Shown: positions 1 through 9,115, counted from the stretch's first letter. The stretch: DNA of 64,000 nt from Nocardioides sp. WS12 (GCF_014108865.1 NZ_CP053928.1:248001-312000), one strand, 5' to 3'. Translations and numbers: made by a program. The notes: generated by a model not told the origin, from the letters alone.

Positions 1-468
1 CGGCTTGAACTTGGACTCGCCGGTCTTGTCGCAGTGGTCCATCACGACCACGATGCGGCGCACCCCGGCGACCAGGTCCATCGCGCCGCCCATGCCCTTG
101 ATCATCTTGCCGGGCACCATCCAGTTCGCGAGGTCCCCGTTCTGGGAGACCTCCATGCCGCCGAGGATCGACAGGTGGACGTGGCCGCCGCGGATCATCG
201 CGAACGAGTCCGCACTGGAGAAGTAGCTCGAACCCGGCAGGTCGGTGATGGTCTGCTTGCCGGCGTTGATCAGGTCGGGGTCCAGTTCGCCTTCGTAGGG
301 GAAGGGGCCGATGCCGAGCAGGCCGTTCTCCGACTGCAGGGTCACGGTCATGCCCTCGGGCACCATGTTGCCCACCAGCGTCGGGATCCCGATGCCGAGG
401 TTCACGTAGTAACCGTCGCGCAGCTCGCGGGCGGCACGCTCAGCCATCTCGTCACGGTTCCAGGCCAT
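1..468 (-). CDS. scoB: 3-oxoacid CoA-transferase subunit B (partial, 3' end outside window)
   Basis: Beta subunit of a family I CoA-transferase that moves CoA from succinyl-CoA to a 3-oxo acid, activating it for thiolysis. The first 156 codons are present; the family is usually about 215 residues, so roughly a quarter lies beyond base 1. The N-terminus reads [19 protein letters not shown], and the [10 protein letters not shown] motif carries the family's catalytic glutamate. GGAMDLVAG and VVVMDHCDK follow in the expected order. The start codon at 466-468 shares one base with the stop of the alpha subunit (TAATG), so the two are translationally coupled. The true substrate cannot be read from the sequence. 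Confidence 0.9.
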   Translation of the reverse strand, partial: MAWNRDEMAERAARELRDGYYVNLGIGIPTLVGNMVPEGMTVTLQSENGLLGIGPFPYEGELDPDLINAGKQTITDLPGSSYFSSADSFAMIRGGHVHLSILGGMEVSQNGDLANWMVPGKMIKGMGGAMDLVAGVRRIVVVMDHCDKTGESKFKP

Positions 469-1199
469 TACACGTTCTCCTTCGCGGTGCGCGGACGCGT
501 CGTCGGACGCTCGATGTGCTTCTCCGGGCCGGTCGACAACACGATGCGGTCCACGAAGATGCCGGGCGTGTGCACGGAGTCGGGATCGATCGAACCCACC
601 GGGACGATCTCCTCGACCTCGGCGATGGTCAGGCGTCCTGCGGTCGCGATCATCGGATTGAAGTTGCGTGCCGTCTTGCGATAGACGAGGTTGCCCTCGG
701 TGTCGGCCTTCCAGGCCTTCACCAGCGAGACGTCAGCCGTCAGGCCGGTCTCCATGACGTACCAGTCGAGAGTGCCGTCCGGGTTCGGGAACTGCCGCGT
801 CTCCTTGCCGTCGGCGATGATCGTGCCGTAGCCGGTGCGGGTGAAGAACGCGGGAATGCCCGCACCACCGGCACGCAGGCGCTCGGCCAGGGTGCCCTGC
901 GGGTTGAACTCGATGTCGATCTCGTTGCTCATGAAGGCCTCGGCGAGGATCTTGTTGTCGCCGGCGAAGGAGAGGATGACCTTCGCGATCTGACCGTTCG
1001 CGAGGACGTGCCACATCCCGTGGTCGTCGCACCCGACGTTGTTCCCGATGACCGTGAGGCCCTGGGCGTTCGAGTCACGCAGCGCCATGACGAGGTCGAC
1101 CGGAACACCGCACAGGCCGAACCCACCGGCCGCGACCACCATGCCGTCCCGCACCTGGTCGGACAGCGCCTCGGCGGCGCTCGTGAAGATCTTCGTCAT
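468..1199 (-). CDS. scoA: 3-oxoacid CoA-transferase subunit A
   Basis: Alpha subunit of the same CoA-transferase, 243 residues, the normal length. The glycine-rich GGFGLCGVP near residue 25 and the following NNVGCDDHG are typical of the SCOT/AtoD type. The chosen start ([12 protein letters not shown]) overlaps the stop of the acyl-CoA dehydrogenase upstream by ATGA. A longer in-frame extension would run into that gene and has no family support. The operon order is acyl-CoA dehydrogenase, A, B. SCOT-like motifs favour a true transferase over the IpdAB-type steroid ring hydrolases, which belong to the same superfamily. Confidence 0.92.
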   Translation of the reverse strand: MTKIFTSAAEALSDQVRDGMVVAAGGFGLCGVPVDLVMALRDSNAQGLTVIGNNVGCDDHGMWHVLANGQIAKVILSFAGDNKILAEAFMSNEIDIEFNPQGTLAERLRAGGAGIPAFFTRTGYGTIIADGKETRQFPNPDGTLDWYVMETGLTADVSLVKAWKADTEGNLVYRKTARNFNPMIATAGRLTIAEVEEIVPVGSIDPDSVHTPGIFVDRIVLSTGPEKHIERPTTRPRTAKENV

Positions 1200-2404
1200 G
1201 TTGCGGCTCCTGCTCGGGGCATGCCGAGGATCCGCTCGGCGGCGATGTTGCGCTGGATGTAGGTGGAGCCGCCCGCGATGGCGGTGCCGCGGCCCTGGTT
1301 GGCCAGCCGCAGCCAGGCCCGGCTCGCGGCGAGTTCGCCGTCGTCCTCGGACAGGTCGAACTGGCCGCCGAGGGGCGCCAACGACAGCCGGAAGTCGGCG
1401 ATGTCCTCGACGAGCGGGCAGAAGTAAAGCTTCCCGATCGAGGTCACCGGGCCAGGAGGCGCTCCGGCGGCCGCACCGGTGACGACCCGCTGGCTGATCG
1501 TCTTGTGGATCAGGGCCCGCGACCACAGGTCCGCGACCTTCTGGCGCACCTTCGGGTCCGCGCCCAACGGTCGACCGGCAGCATCCTGCATGCCACGGAT
1601 GTCCGCGACGATGTCCGTGACGGCCTTGGTGGTGTTGACCCGACCGGTCGCGATGGCCACGCGCTCGAACGCAAGGGTGCCCATGGTGACCTTCCAGCCA
1701 CCATCGACCTCGCCGACGACGTACTCATCAGGGACGAAGACGTCATCGAGGAAGACTTCGTTGAACTCGGCCTCGCCGAGCATGTGCTGCAGCGGCCGGA
1801 CGGTGACGCCCTCGGACTCCATCGGCAGCAGGAAGAACGTGATGCCCTTGTGCCGCGCCTTACCCGGGTCGTTGCCGCCCGTGCGGGCGAGCAGGATGGC
1901 ATGGGCTGCGATCTGCGCCCGGCTGGTCCAGATCTTCTGACCGCTGATGCGCCAGCCGCCGTCGACCTTGACGGCCTTGGTGCGCAGGCTGGCGAGGTCC
2001 GAACCGGCACCGGGCTCGGAGAAGAGCTGGCACCAGATCTCCTCGCCGGTGAGGATCGGCTTCAGCAACCGCGCCTTCTGCTCGTCGGTGCCGAAGTGGG
2101 CGATCGTCGGACCGCAGAAGTCCTCGCCGATGATGTTGAGACGCTCCGGTGCGCCGGCGAGGTCGCACTCCTCGCCGAAGATGGCGCGCAGCCGCTCGTC
2201 CAGCCCCTGACCGCCGTACTCCCGGGGCCAGGTGAGGCCGGCCAGGTCCGCCTCGCACAGCATCTGCTGCCACTGGCGCCAGAACGGGACCTTCTCCTCC
2301 AGGCCAGGCGGCTCCGGCCACGCCAGTTGGGGGAGCGCCTCGGCGAGCCAGGCGCGCACGCGGGCGCGGAAGGCTGCCTCATCGGGGGCGTCAGCGAGAT
2401 CCAT
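1196..2404 (-). CDS. acyl-CoA dehydrogenase family protein
   Basis: FAD-dependent alpha,beta-dehydrogenation of an acyl-CoA thioester, 402 residues. QLFSEPGAGSDLASL and WTSRAQIA are the flavin and substrate loops of the family. GGSTYIQRNIAAERILG at the C-terminus is the normal closing helix. The start at 2404 (MDLADAPDEAAF) was preferred to a longer frame because a good promoter (-35 TTGCCT at 2440-2435, -10 TAATGT at 2417-2412) would begin transcription at about base 2405. That would make the message leaderless. It is first gene of the operon with scoA and scoB. The sequence resembles acyl-CoA dehydrogenases of steroid and alicyclic-acid pathways, but the substrate is unknown. Confidence 0.88.
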   Translation of the reverse strand: MDLADAPDEAAFRARVRAWLAEALPQLAWPEPPGLEEKVPFWRQWQQMLCEADLAGLTWPREYGGQGLDERLRAIFGEECDLAGAPERLNIIGEDFCGPTIAHFGTDEQKARLLKPILTGEEIWCQLFSEPGAGSDLASLRTKAVKVDGGWRISGQKIWTSRAQIAAHAILLARTGGNDPGKARHKGITFFLLPMESEGVTVRPLQHMLGEAEFNEVFLDDVFVPDEYVVGEVDGGWKVTMGTLAFERVAIATGRVNTTKAVTDIVADIRGMQDAAGRPLGADPKVRQKVADLWSRALIHKTISQRVVTGAAAGAPPGPVTSIGKLYFCPLVEDIADFRLSLAPLGGQFDLSEDDGELAASRAWLRLANQGRGTAIAGGSTYIQRNIAAERILGMPRAGAAT

Positions 2405-2411
2405 GGTACCG

Positions 2412-2440
2412 ACATTACAATGGTCAGACCGAATAGGCAA
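2412..2440 (-). promoter_or_regulatory. promoter with palindromic operator in the spacer
   Basis: Read on the minus strand: TTGCCT, 17 bases, TAATGT. The spacer contains the palindrome GGTCTGACC (2422-2430). The arrangement is nearly identical to that at 12260-12288. The core resembles FadR/GntR-type half-sites (TGGTC-GACC). A repressor bound there would block polymerase directly. The -10 box ends 8 bases before the ATG, suggesting a leaderless transcript. Confidence 0.6.
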
Positions 2441-2455
2441 TGGCTCTCGGGCTCG

Positions 2456-3724
2456 TCAGTCCTCGCGTGCGCCGATCGTCAGGCGGAGGTATTGAGAGAT
2501 CGCTTCGGCGCGGTTCTCGACGCGCAGCTTGCGCAGGATCTGCTTGACGTGGGACTTCACGGTGCCGGTCGCAATGACCAGTCGCTGCGCGATCCGCTCG
2601 TTGGTCGCGCCCGTCGCCATCAGCGTCAGGACCTCGAACTCACGGCTGGTCAGAACCCGCTCGATGGCCCGCGGCCGCTCGATCCCCGCAGGCTGCGCTG
2701 GGCGGCTCACACCGATGGCCGTCTGATCGCGGCGGGTCAGGTCGATGGTGCTGGTCGCCAGTTCGTCGAGCACCGCGTCGACCGCATGCATGGCCGCCAT
2801 CACCTGAGCCCGCTGTTCGCGGAGCCGCGCCAGAAGGACCGCACGTTCGAAGACCTGCGCGAACCCGATGGCGAAGAACCACAGGATGTCGCGGTCGAGC
2901 TCGACCACCTCGGCCGCCTGGTTGTCGGCGTGCAGCAGACCGATCACCCGGTCCCCCGACAGGATCGGCGCGACGACGTACGACGTCAGGCCCGATGCCT
3001 CCGCCATCGGGGCGTAGACGCGGGCGTCGTCGTCAGCACGCAACACGATCGCGGGCTCGCGGCGCCGAACGAGTTCGCTCTCGAGCAGCATGTGAGACAG
3101 CCGGATCCCCGGGAGCTGACGAATCCAGTCGCCGAACGCGCGCTCGGTCTCACCCATCGTGGTGGCGTGGCTGCGCCACGGCCGCCAGGTCTCCTCATCG
3201 ACCCGCGAGAGCATCACCCGGTCGAAGCCGCCCGCCTCCGCGGCCACCTCGCAGGCCATCTCCAGCAACTCGTCCTGGTCGGTGACGGTCCGCAGGCGGC
3301 GCAGACCACGGTCGAGTTGGTCCAGCCGGCGCAAGCGCTCGTGACCGAGATGGTCGTGGATGGCGAACCGCACGGTGTGGATCTCGTGGAGCACCCGGCT
3401 CACCTCGACCACTTGGTCGGGTCGGTGCTCCCGGCCCTGGTCCAGCAGACACTCCCGCATCAGACCGCCGAGGATCGCCAACTGCCCGTCGACGATCCGG
3501 ATTGCGTCGGACGGGGTCTGCTCGATCTCGTCGGCGTCCTCGAGTTCGTCCAGCATGTCGAGAGTGCGGAGCAGGTCGACCGCGGCCCGGTGGGCCTGCC
3601 CTGCCTGTGCGACGAGCTCGGCCCGCCGACGCGCCGATGCGGCGCTGCCCGACTCCATCACTCCACCTGTCCGTCGACGCCGTCGGCCGCCGACCGTTGT
3701 CGTGAACGATCGTTCCGCCACCAT
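2456..3724 (-). CDS. GAF-domain LuxR-family transcriptional regulator
   Basis: 422 residues: a helical N-terminus, a GAF-like sensor around residues 145-290 (GFDRVMLSRVDEETWRPW, VVAPILSGDRVIGLLHAD) and a C-terminal LuxR-type helix-turn-helix (LTSREFEVLTLMATGATNE, TVKSHVKQILRKL). There is no phospho-acceptor receiver domain, so it probably senses a small ligand or redox state. The start MVAERSF at 3724 has a clear AAAGGAG six to seven bases upstream; a longer frame does not. It diverges from the TetR gene with only 14 bases between start codons, so their control regions must overlap. Similar GAF-LuxR proteins often control neighbouring catabolic operons. Confidence 0.85.
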   Translation of the reverse strand: MVAERSFTTTVGGRRRRRTGGVMESGSAASARRRAELVAQAGQAHRAAVDLLRTLDMLDELEDADEIEQTPSDAIRIVDGQLAILGGLMRECLLDQGREHRPDQVVEVSRVLHEIHTVRFAIHDHLGHERLRRLDQLDRGLRRLRTVTDQDELLEMACEVAAEAGGFDRVMLSRVDEETWRPWRSHATTMGETERAFGDWIRQLPGIRLSHMLLESELVRRREPAIVLRADDDARVYAPMAEASGLTSYVVAPILSGDRVIGLLHADNQAAEVVELDRDILWFFAIGFAQVFERAVLLARLREQRAQVMAAMHAVDAVLDELATSTIDLTRRDQTAIGVSRPAQPAGIERPRAIERVLTSREFEVLTLMATGATNERIAQRLVIATGTVKSHVKQILRKLRVENRAEAISQYLRLTIGARED

Positions 3725-3738
3725 GATAGTCTCCTTTC

Positions 3739-4287
3739 GTGCCGCGTGACCGCCGGATTCTCGACACCGCCGCAACGGCCTTCCACGAGAAGGGCTTCCA
3801 CGGCGTCGGCATGGACGAACTGGGCCGACGGGCCGGCCTGAGCGGGCCGTCGCTCTACCGCTACTTCGCCGGCAAGGACGAGATCCTCGCGACCTTGTTG
3901 AACGAGGCGATGGACGAGCTCCTCGGCGCGACCCGCCAGGTCGATGACGACCCGGTGGCCGACCTGCACCGCGCCCTGCGGCACCACGTCGACTTCGCGC
4001 TGGCGAACCGGCAGCTGGTCACGCTCTACCAGCGCGAGGTCCGCTCGCTCGTCGAGCCGTGGTCAAAGAAGTTCAACCGGCGCCGTGCGGAGTACTCCCG
4101 GAGCTGGGAAGCCCTGGTGGCCCGCGCGCACCCCGACCTCGACGAGTCCGCCGTCGCCGTGACCACGCAGAGCTGGCTGGGCATGGTCTTCTCGGTGGCC
4201 ACCTGGCCCGAGCGGGTGCTGTCCACCCCGCAGGTGGCCGACCGGATCCTCGGCCTGCTCACCGGCGGGACCGACGGCACTCGCTAG
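3739..4287 (+). CDS. TetR-family transcriptional regulator
   Basis: 182 residues with an N-terminal TetR helix-turn-helix (ILDTAATAFHEKGFHGVGMD, then LSGPSLYRYFAGKDEIL). A ligand-binding C-terminal domain follows and includes WLGMVFSVATWPERVLS. The GTG start at 3739 lacks a Shine-Dalgarno sequence, so it may be leaderless. Its 3' end overlaps the convergent acyl-CoA dehydrogenase by four bases. It is probably a repressor of fatty-acyl or steroid catabolism in the KstR/FadR style, but no ligand can be inferred. Confidence 0.88.
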   Translation: MPRDRRILDTAATAFHEKGFHGVGMDELGRRAGLSGPSLYRYFAGKDEILATLLNEAMDELLGATRQVDDDPVADLHRALRHHVDFALANRQLVTLYQREVRSLVEPWSKKFNRRRAEYSRSWEALVARAHPDLDESAVAVTTQSWLGMVFSVATWPERVLSTPQVADRILGLLTGGTDGTR

Positions 4288-5525
4288 CTCTTCGAGCGGA
4301 AGTCCCACATCCCGGCCGCGATACGCCGGTACTGCAACTCGTCGGAGCCCTCGGTGATCCGGTAACGGCGGTGGTGCCGATAGATGTGCTCGAACGGGTG
4401 GTGCCGGCTGTAGCCGACGCCGCCGTGGATCTGCATCGCGCGATCGGCGGCGTCGCAGGCCAGCCGGTTGCCCCGCACGTTGACCATGGAGACCTTGTCA
4501 CTGACAGCAGTCTTGCCGTGGACGTCCATCTCCCAAGCGGTCTTCATGATGGTGTTGCGCACCAACTCCGCCTCGGTCTGCAGTTCGACCAACTGCCACT
4601 GGAGCCCCTGGTAGTCCCTCATCTGCTGGCCGAAGAGCGTGCGTTCCTCGGTGTACTCGACCGACCGGTCGATGCAGAACTGGGCAGCGCCCAGCGAGCT
4701 CGCCGCCTGCCGGATCCGGTTCTCGTGGACGAACAGTTGTGCGCAGTCCAGGCCACGTCCCTCCTCGCCGATCATGGCCGACGCCGGTACGCGGACGCCG
4801 TTCAACCTCACCTCGGCGTGATCGGTCGGCATGTTGAAGGTCCACCAGTAGAACGGGACCTCGAAGCCCTCGGCATTCGTCGGGACGAGGAAGGCCGAAA
4901 TGCCCTCCGCCTTGCCGTCGTCGCCACCGGTCCGCGCGAAGACGAGATCCACCTCGGAGACGTCGACGACGCTGTTCCAGCGCTTTGCTCCGGTGATGAT
5001 CCAGTCGTCACCGTCACGAACTGCGCGGGTCTCCAGCCAGGTGGCATCGCTGCCGTGGTCGGGTTCGGTCAGCCCGAACGCCATCTCCATGTCGCCCGAC
5101 ACCAGGCGCTCGAGGTACTGCTCCTTCTGCTCGGGCGTTCCGTACTCGTGCAGCACGAGCGCGAGCGGGACGTTGGCGACCATCGATGCCTCATGGCTCA
5201 ACTCCGCGTGCAAACCGGGGCCGCGCCGGGCAAGGTGCTCGCGGATCAAGGCCATGGCGACGTTCGAACCGTCCTGGCCGCCCAACTCCTTCGGCAACGG
5301 GTAACGGTAGAAGCCGGCCTCGTCGGCGAGCACCCGGGCTTCGTGCATGATTTCGCGCCACCGGCGGGTCGGGATGCCGCCCCGCTCGACGTCGGTACGA
5401 GTGAACTCGCGGGTGTGATCGAAGTGCTCGGGGTTGGCCTCCTCGATCGGCTTGATCTTCGTGTCGATGAAGTCATCGAGGTCGGCGATGAACGTCGTGA
5501 CGTCCTCGGGGATCGACCAGTCCAT
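4284..5525 (-). CDS. acyl-CoA dehydrogenase family protein (second copy)
   Basis: 413 residues, full length. FGLTEPDHGSDATWLETRAV is the flavin loop, followed by RWNSVVDVSEVDLVFART; the C-terminus has QIHGGVGYSRHHPFEHIYRH. The QIHGG..YS motif is typical of acyl-CoA dehydrogenases, and residues near RHHRRYRITEGSDELQYRR complete the fold. It differs strongly from the dehydrogenase at 1196-2404, so the two probably act on different acyl chains or form separate homo-oligomers. It diverges from the MaoC gene across 150 bases and converges with the TetR gene. Confidence 0.9.
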   Translation of the reverse strand: MDWSIPEDVTTFIADLDDFIDTKIKPIEEANPEHFDHTREFTRTDVERGGIPTRRWREIMHEARVLADEAGFYRYPLPKELGGQDGSNVAMALIREHLARRGPGLHAELSHEASMVANVPLALVLHEYGTPEQKEQYLERLVSGDMEMAFGLTEPDHGSDATWLETRAVRDGDDWIITGAKRWNSVVDVSEVDLVFARTGGDDGKAEGISAFLVPTNAEGFEVPFYWWTFNMPTDHAEVRLNGVRVPASAMIGEEGRGLDCAQLFVHENRIRQAASSLGAAQFCIDRSVEYTEERTLFGQQMRDYQGLQWQLVELQTEAELVRNTIMKTAWEMDVHGKTAVSDKVSMVNVRGNRLACDAADRAMQIHGGVGYSRHHPFEHIYRHHRRYRITEGSDELQYRRIAAGMWDFRSKS

Positions 5526-5675
5526 GGGTGTACTCCCTGCTGTGGTTCGCGGACCGCCGACGCTAGGCCGGAAATCCGGGACCGGCGCCAGAGCTCGACG
5601 GGGCCGGTGTGGGGATCTCCACCACCTTCATCCGGTCCCTTCGCACGGAAGCGCCCGGCCGACGACGATGCGGAC

Positions 5676-6128
5676 ATGAGGATTCTCAGCAGCGTGGACG
5701 AACTCCGTGCCCTCGTGGGCGAACGGCTGGGCACCAGCTCCTGGCACGACATCACGCAGGAACGGATCCAGGCATTCGCGGATGCGACCGAGGACTGGGA
5801 ACGGATCCACGTGGACCCCGAGCGAGCGGCAGCCAGCCCCTTCGGCGTGACCATCGCCCACGGCCTCTTCACGCTCTCGCTGGGCCCGAAGTTCCAGTAC
5901 GAGATCTTCGAGATGAACGGTCATTCGCTCGCCCTGAACTACGGCTACGAGAAGGTCCGCTGGATCACGCCGGTCAAGGTCGGCTCGCGCCTGCGGATGA
6001 CCCAGGACCTGCTCGCGGTAGAGCCGCTCGACGGCGGATCGAACTTCCGGACCCGCCTGACCTTCGAGATCGAAGGCGAGGAACGACCGGCGTGTGTCGC
6101 CGAGTCGCTCTTCGCCTACTTCGACTGA
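5676..6128 (+). CDS. MaoC-family (R)-specific enoyl-CoA hydratase
   Basis: 150 residues with a single hotdog domain. DWERIHVDPERAA and FGVTIAHGLFTLSL form the hydratase-2 motif, with the catalytic Asp (residue about 42) and His (about 47) visible in the first. It would hydrate the enoyl-CoA made by the neighbouring acyl-CoA dehydrogenases. The ATG at 5676 is chosen because family homology starts there. The quinone-oxidoreductase-like gene follows 26 bases downstream on the same strand. Confidence 0.87.
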   Translation: MRILSSVDELRALVGERLGTSSWHDITQERIQAFADATEDWERIHVDPERAAASPFGVTIAHGLFTLSLGPKFQYEIFEMNGHSLALNYGYEKVRWITPVKVGSRLRMTQDLLAVEPLDGGSNFRTRLTFEIEGEERPACVAESLFAYFD

Positions 6129-6154
6129 TCACCCCACCCCAAGGAGAGAACACC

Positions 6155-7138
6155 GTGCGCGCTGTCGTCGTCGAGACCCTGGCCGGACCCCGCTCCGCCG
6201 CCGTTCGCGAGATTCCCGCCCCGAAGGGTGCGCACCGTCGCGCCGCCGGGCGACGGCTGCTGGTCGACGTGCACGCCGTCGGGTTGTCGTTCATCGACCC
6301 GCTGCAGACCTGGGGCAAATACCAGGGCGGTGTCGAGGCGCCGTACGTCTGCGGCTCGGAGATCTCGGGCCAGGTGGTCGAGGCTCCGGAGGACTCGTGG
6401 GTGAAGGTCGGCGACCGCGTCGCCGGCATCGTCTGGCAGGGCGCGATGGCCGAGCAGGCGCTCGCCATCGACGACTTCCTGATCAGGATTCCGGACTCGA
6501 TGTCCTACGCCGAGGGTGCTGGAATCTACATGAACTACGCGACGGCCTGGTACGCCCTGGACCGCGCCGGCGCCCAGTCCGGCGAGACCGTCCTCGTCAC
6601 CGGTGCTGCCGGAGGCGTCGGCACCTGCGTGCTCGACCTCGGCGAGGCGTTCGGCGTCTCGACCATCGCCCTGGTCTCCAGCGACGCCAAGGAGAAGGTG
6701 GCCCGCGACGCCGGCGCCACGCACGTCGTCCGCTCCGACGGGGACTGGCTGGCCGAGGTCCGTGAGCTGACCGGCGGGCGCGGTGTGGAGGTCTTCGTCG
6801 ACATGGTGGGCGGCGACGGCTTCCTGGACACGGTTCGATCGCTGCGGATCGGCGGCCGCGGTGTCATCGTCGGCTTCGCGGGCGGCAGCATCCCGGAACT
6901 GAAGATGAACCGGCTGCTGCTGCGCAACCTCACCCTCACCGGCATCACCATGGACGTCATGGAGACCGAGCACCCCGGCACCCTGGCGCGAGTACGACGC
7001 GGCGTGCAGGAGCTGCTCGACGCGGGCCGCCTCACGCCAGCCATCGGCGCCGTCTATCCGATGGACCGGGCAGCGGATGCGTTGACGTCACTCGACGAGC
7101 GGACCGCGGTCGGCAAGGTCGTTGTCACAGTTCGTTGA
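6155..7138 (+). CDS. zinc-independent NAD(P)H:quinone oxidoreductase-like MDR dehydrogenase
   Basis: 327 residues, medium-chain dehydrogenase/reductase fold. The cofactor loop is VTGAAGGVGTCVLDLGEAFG, and the N-terminal GroES-like domain includes PYVCGSEISGQVVEAP. Structural zinc cysteines are missing, as in quinone oxidoreductases. The GTG start at 6155 has AAGGAG eight bases upstream. It shares clear similarity with the gene at 9116-10096 (both end in ...GKVV), so the window has two paralogues. Its 3' end overlaps the convergent phosphotransferase gene by 14 bases. Confidence 0.88.
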   Translation: MRAVVVETLAGPRSAAVREIPAPKGAHRRAAGRRLLVDVHAVGLSFIDPLQTWGKYQGGVEAPYVCGSEISGQVVEAPEDSWVKVGDRVAGIVWQGAMAEQALAIDDFLIRIPDSMSYAEGAGIYMNYATAWYALDRAGAQSGETVLVTGAAGGVGTCVLDLGEAFGVSTIALVSSDAKEKVARDAGATHVVRSDGDWLAEVRELTGGRGVEVFVDMVGGDGFLDTVRSLRIGGRGVIVGFAGGSIPELKMNRLLLRNLTLTGITMDVMETEHPGTLARVRRGVQELLDAGRLTPAIGAVYPMDRAADALTSLDERTAVGKVVVTVR

Positions 7139-8186
7139 GGGCCTGGTGGCCGGCCTCGAGGACGGCGTCGAGGTGGCGAGCAGCGACGGCGATCTTCGGA
7201 TCCGGGGCGTCGCGCTTGCGCTCGCGCTTGTGGATGACCGCGATCGTCGACGCCGTCTTGTAGTAGCAGACCGCCAGGAACCAGGCGAGGTCCTGCTCCA
7301 TGTTGGCGAGATCGTCAGGGGTACCGCCATGGGCGGCCCGCGCGGCGAGGTAGGCACCCACGAGGTCGTCGCGCGTGGGCATCAGAGTGCCCACAGCAAG
7401 GTCACCCAGCGAGCGGTGCTCGTGGAAGACCTGGGCGGGAGCGAGGTGCATCAGCAACCAGGCGAGGTCGGCACGTGGGTCGCCGATCGACCAGATCTCC
7501 CAGTCGATGACGGCCGTGAGATCAGCGCCGCTGAAGAGCATGTTGGCCACCCGGTAGTCGCCGTGGAGCAGCCGGGGAGCGACGCCGGCGGGGATCCGCT
7601 CGGCAAGCCGGTCGGAGAGCTTCTCGTGCCCGGGCGCGATGTCGGGGTCCACGGTCGCGAACAACCGCTGCCACCGCTCGAGCTCCTCGCCAACCGGGGA
7701 GACCGGTTCGTCGGCGAGCCCCAGCGCACCAGGAGATTCGGCCTGCATGCGACCCAGCGCATGGGCCGCCGCGAGCATCCGGTCGCGGGCGACCTCCGCG
7801 GTCGGAGGCGTCGCCGAGACGTCGAGCAACGGCTCGTAGGAGTCCCCCGCGCACAGCTCCATTGCGAACAACGGGGGCACCTCCGGCGGCCTGCCCGCGT
7901 CCTCGAAGAGAACCTCGGGCACGGGAAACGCGGGCAGTTCGTCGAGCCGGCGCAGGACGCGTGCCTGGCGCAGGACATCCCGGTTGCGCACCGGCGGCAG
8001 CCCGGCGGGCGCGACCTTCAGCACCACCGGGCGCTCGCTCCCTGCACGGATCAGCGTGGAGGCGAAGGTCAGGCTGGACACCCCGCCCTCGAGGACCCGG
8101 CCGCCTTCCAGACGCGCGTCGGGCCAGGTGCGCCGAGCGACCGTGGAAGCGCGGTGGACGAGGGCATCGAGATCGTTGTCCTGCAT
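7125..8186 (-). CDS. APH-type phosphotransferase family protein
   Basis: 353 residues with an aminoglycoside/choline-kinase-like fold. LLHGDYRVANMLF holds the catalytic Asp of the HGDxxxxN loop, and AVIDWEIWSIGDPRADLAW holds the metal-binding Asp. The N-terminal GGVSSLTFA and VVLKVAP give the nucleotide loop and lysine. Such proteins are common beside acyl-CoA dehydrogenases in actinobacterial catabolic clusters and are related to the kinase half of the ACAD10/11 fusions. Phosphorylation of a hydroxyacyl intermediate is therefore more likely here than drug resistance. Confidence 0.85.
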   Translation of the reverse strand: MQDNDLDALVHRASTVARRTWPDARLEGGRVLEGGVSSLTFASTLIRAGSERPVVLKVAPAGLPPVRNRDVLRQARVLRRLDELPAFPVPEVLFEDAGRPPEVPPLFAMELCAGDSYEPLLDVSATPPTAEVARDRMLAAAHALGRMQAESPGALGLADEPVSPVGEELERWQRLFATVDPDIAPGHEKLSDRLAERIPAGVAPRLLHGDYRVANMLFSGADLTAVIDWEIWSIGDPRADLAWLLMHLAPAQVFHEHRSLGDLAVGTLMPTRDDLVGAYLAARAAHGGTPDDLANMEQDLAWFLAVCYYKTASTIAVIHKRERKRDAPDPKIAVAARHLDAVLEAGHQALNEL

Positions 8187-8308
8187 CCCACCACTCTGTG
8201 ACGGCCCGACGGCCGCAACAACGGCGGCACGGATTCCGGATGGAGAGGCCCACAGCGCGCCACCGATCGACGGTCGTTCAGCGGCGCCGGGGCGAGTAGA
8301 ACCGGTTC

Positions 8309-9106
8309 ATGGACAACCCCACCCCCGGTCAGTACGACGGCGCCGCCTGGCCGAGCCGCTTCCGGCTGGACGGCAAGGTCGCCGTCGTGACGGGCGCCTC
8401 CAGCGGGCTCGGTGTCGCGATCGCCCAGGGCCTGGCGGCCGCCGGAGCAGATGTCGCCATCGGCGCACGTCGGCTCACGATGCTCGACGAGACCCGGGCA
8501 TTGGTCGAGGGTCTGGGACGCCGCTGCATCGCGGTGGAGACGGACGTGACGAAGGTCGAGGACTGCGACCGCCTCGTCGCTGCGGCCGTCCGGGAGCTCG
8601 GCGGCTGCGACGTCCTCGTCAACAACGCCGGCATCGGCGGGGACTACAACCCTGCGACAGACGATCCTCCCGAGCACTTCCGCAACGTGGTCGACGTCAA
8701 CCTGTTCGGCTCCTACTGGATGGCTCAGGCCGCCGGACGAGTGATGCGGCCAGGCAGCTCCGTCGTGAACCTGTCCAGCGTGATGGCCGTGACGACCGCG
8801 AAGATGCCCGCCGCCGGCTACAGCGCGGCGAAAGCCGGCGTCCTCGGCATGACCCGTGACCTCGCCGCACAGTGGGGCAGCCGCGGGATCCGGGTCAACG
8901 CGATCCTGCCCGGAGTGTTCCTCACCGAGGCGACGGCCCACTACAGCCCCCGCTACCAGCAGAAGATCATCGACGCCCGCGTCCCGGCAGGACGGCTGGG
9001 CGACCCGGTCGAGATCGCGAGTACGACGGTCTTCCTCGCCAGCGACGCCGCGGCCTACATCACCGGCGCCAGCATCCCGGTTGACGGCGGCGTCCTGCTG
9101 CTGTGA
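8309..9106 (+). CDS. SDR-family oxidoreductase
   Basis: 265 residues, classical short-chain dehydrogenase. VVTGASSGLGVAIAQG is the cofactor motif, NNAGIGG the central strand motif, and YSAAKAG the catalytic Tyr-Lys pair, with the Ser in VVNLSSVMAV. It probably oxidises a 3-hydroxyacyl-CoA or a ring alcohol. It is divergent from the phosphotransferase gene, with 122 bases between them. The ATG at 8309 has no strong ribosome-binding site, but conserved residues begin within 25 codons. Confidence 0.9.
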   Translation: MDNPTPGQYDGAAWPSRFRLDGKVAVVTGASSGLGVAIAQGLAAAGADVAIGARRLTMLDETRALVEGLGRRCIAVETDVTKVEDCDRLVAAAVRELGGCDVLVNNAGIGGDYNPATDDPPEHFRNVVDVNLFGSYWMAQAAGRVMRPGSSVVNLSSVMAVTTAKMPAAGYSAAKAGVLGMTRDLAAQWGSRGIRVNAILPGVFLTEATAHYSPRYQQKIIDARVPAGRLGDPVEIASTTVFLASDAAAYITGASIPVDGGVLLL

Positions 9107-9115
9107 GCCGAGCCC

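Noticed and set aside
1505..3841. 778-codon plus-strand frame over the acyl-CoA dehydrogenase and LuxR genes
   Set aside because: No motifs, Arg/Asp-rich composition typical of codon-position shadows.
4059..6128. Long open frame on the plus strand opposite the second acyl-CoA dehydrogenase
   Set aside because: High-GC antisense shadow; the minus-strand frame has clear family motifs, and the MaoC gene uses only the last 150 codons.
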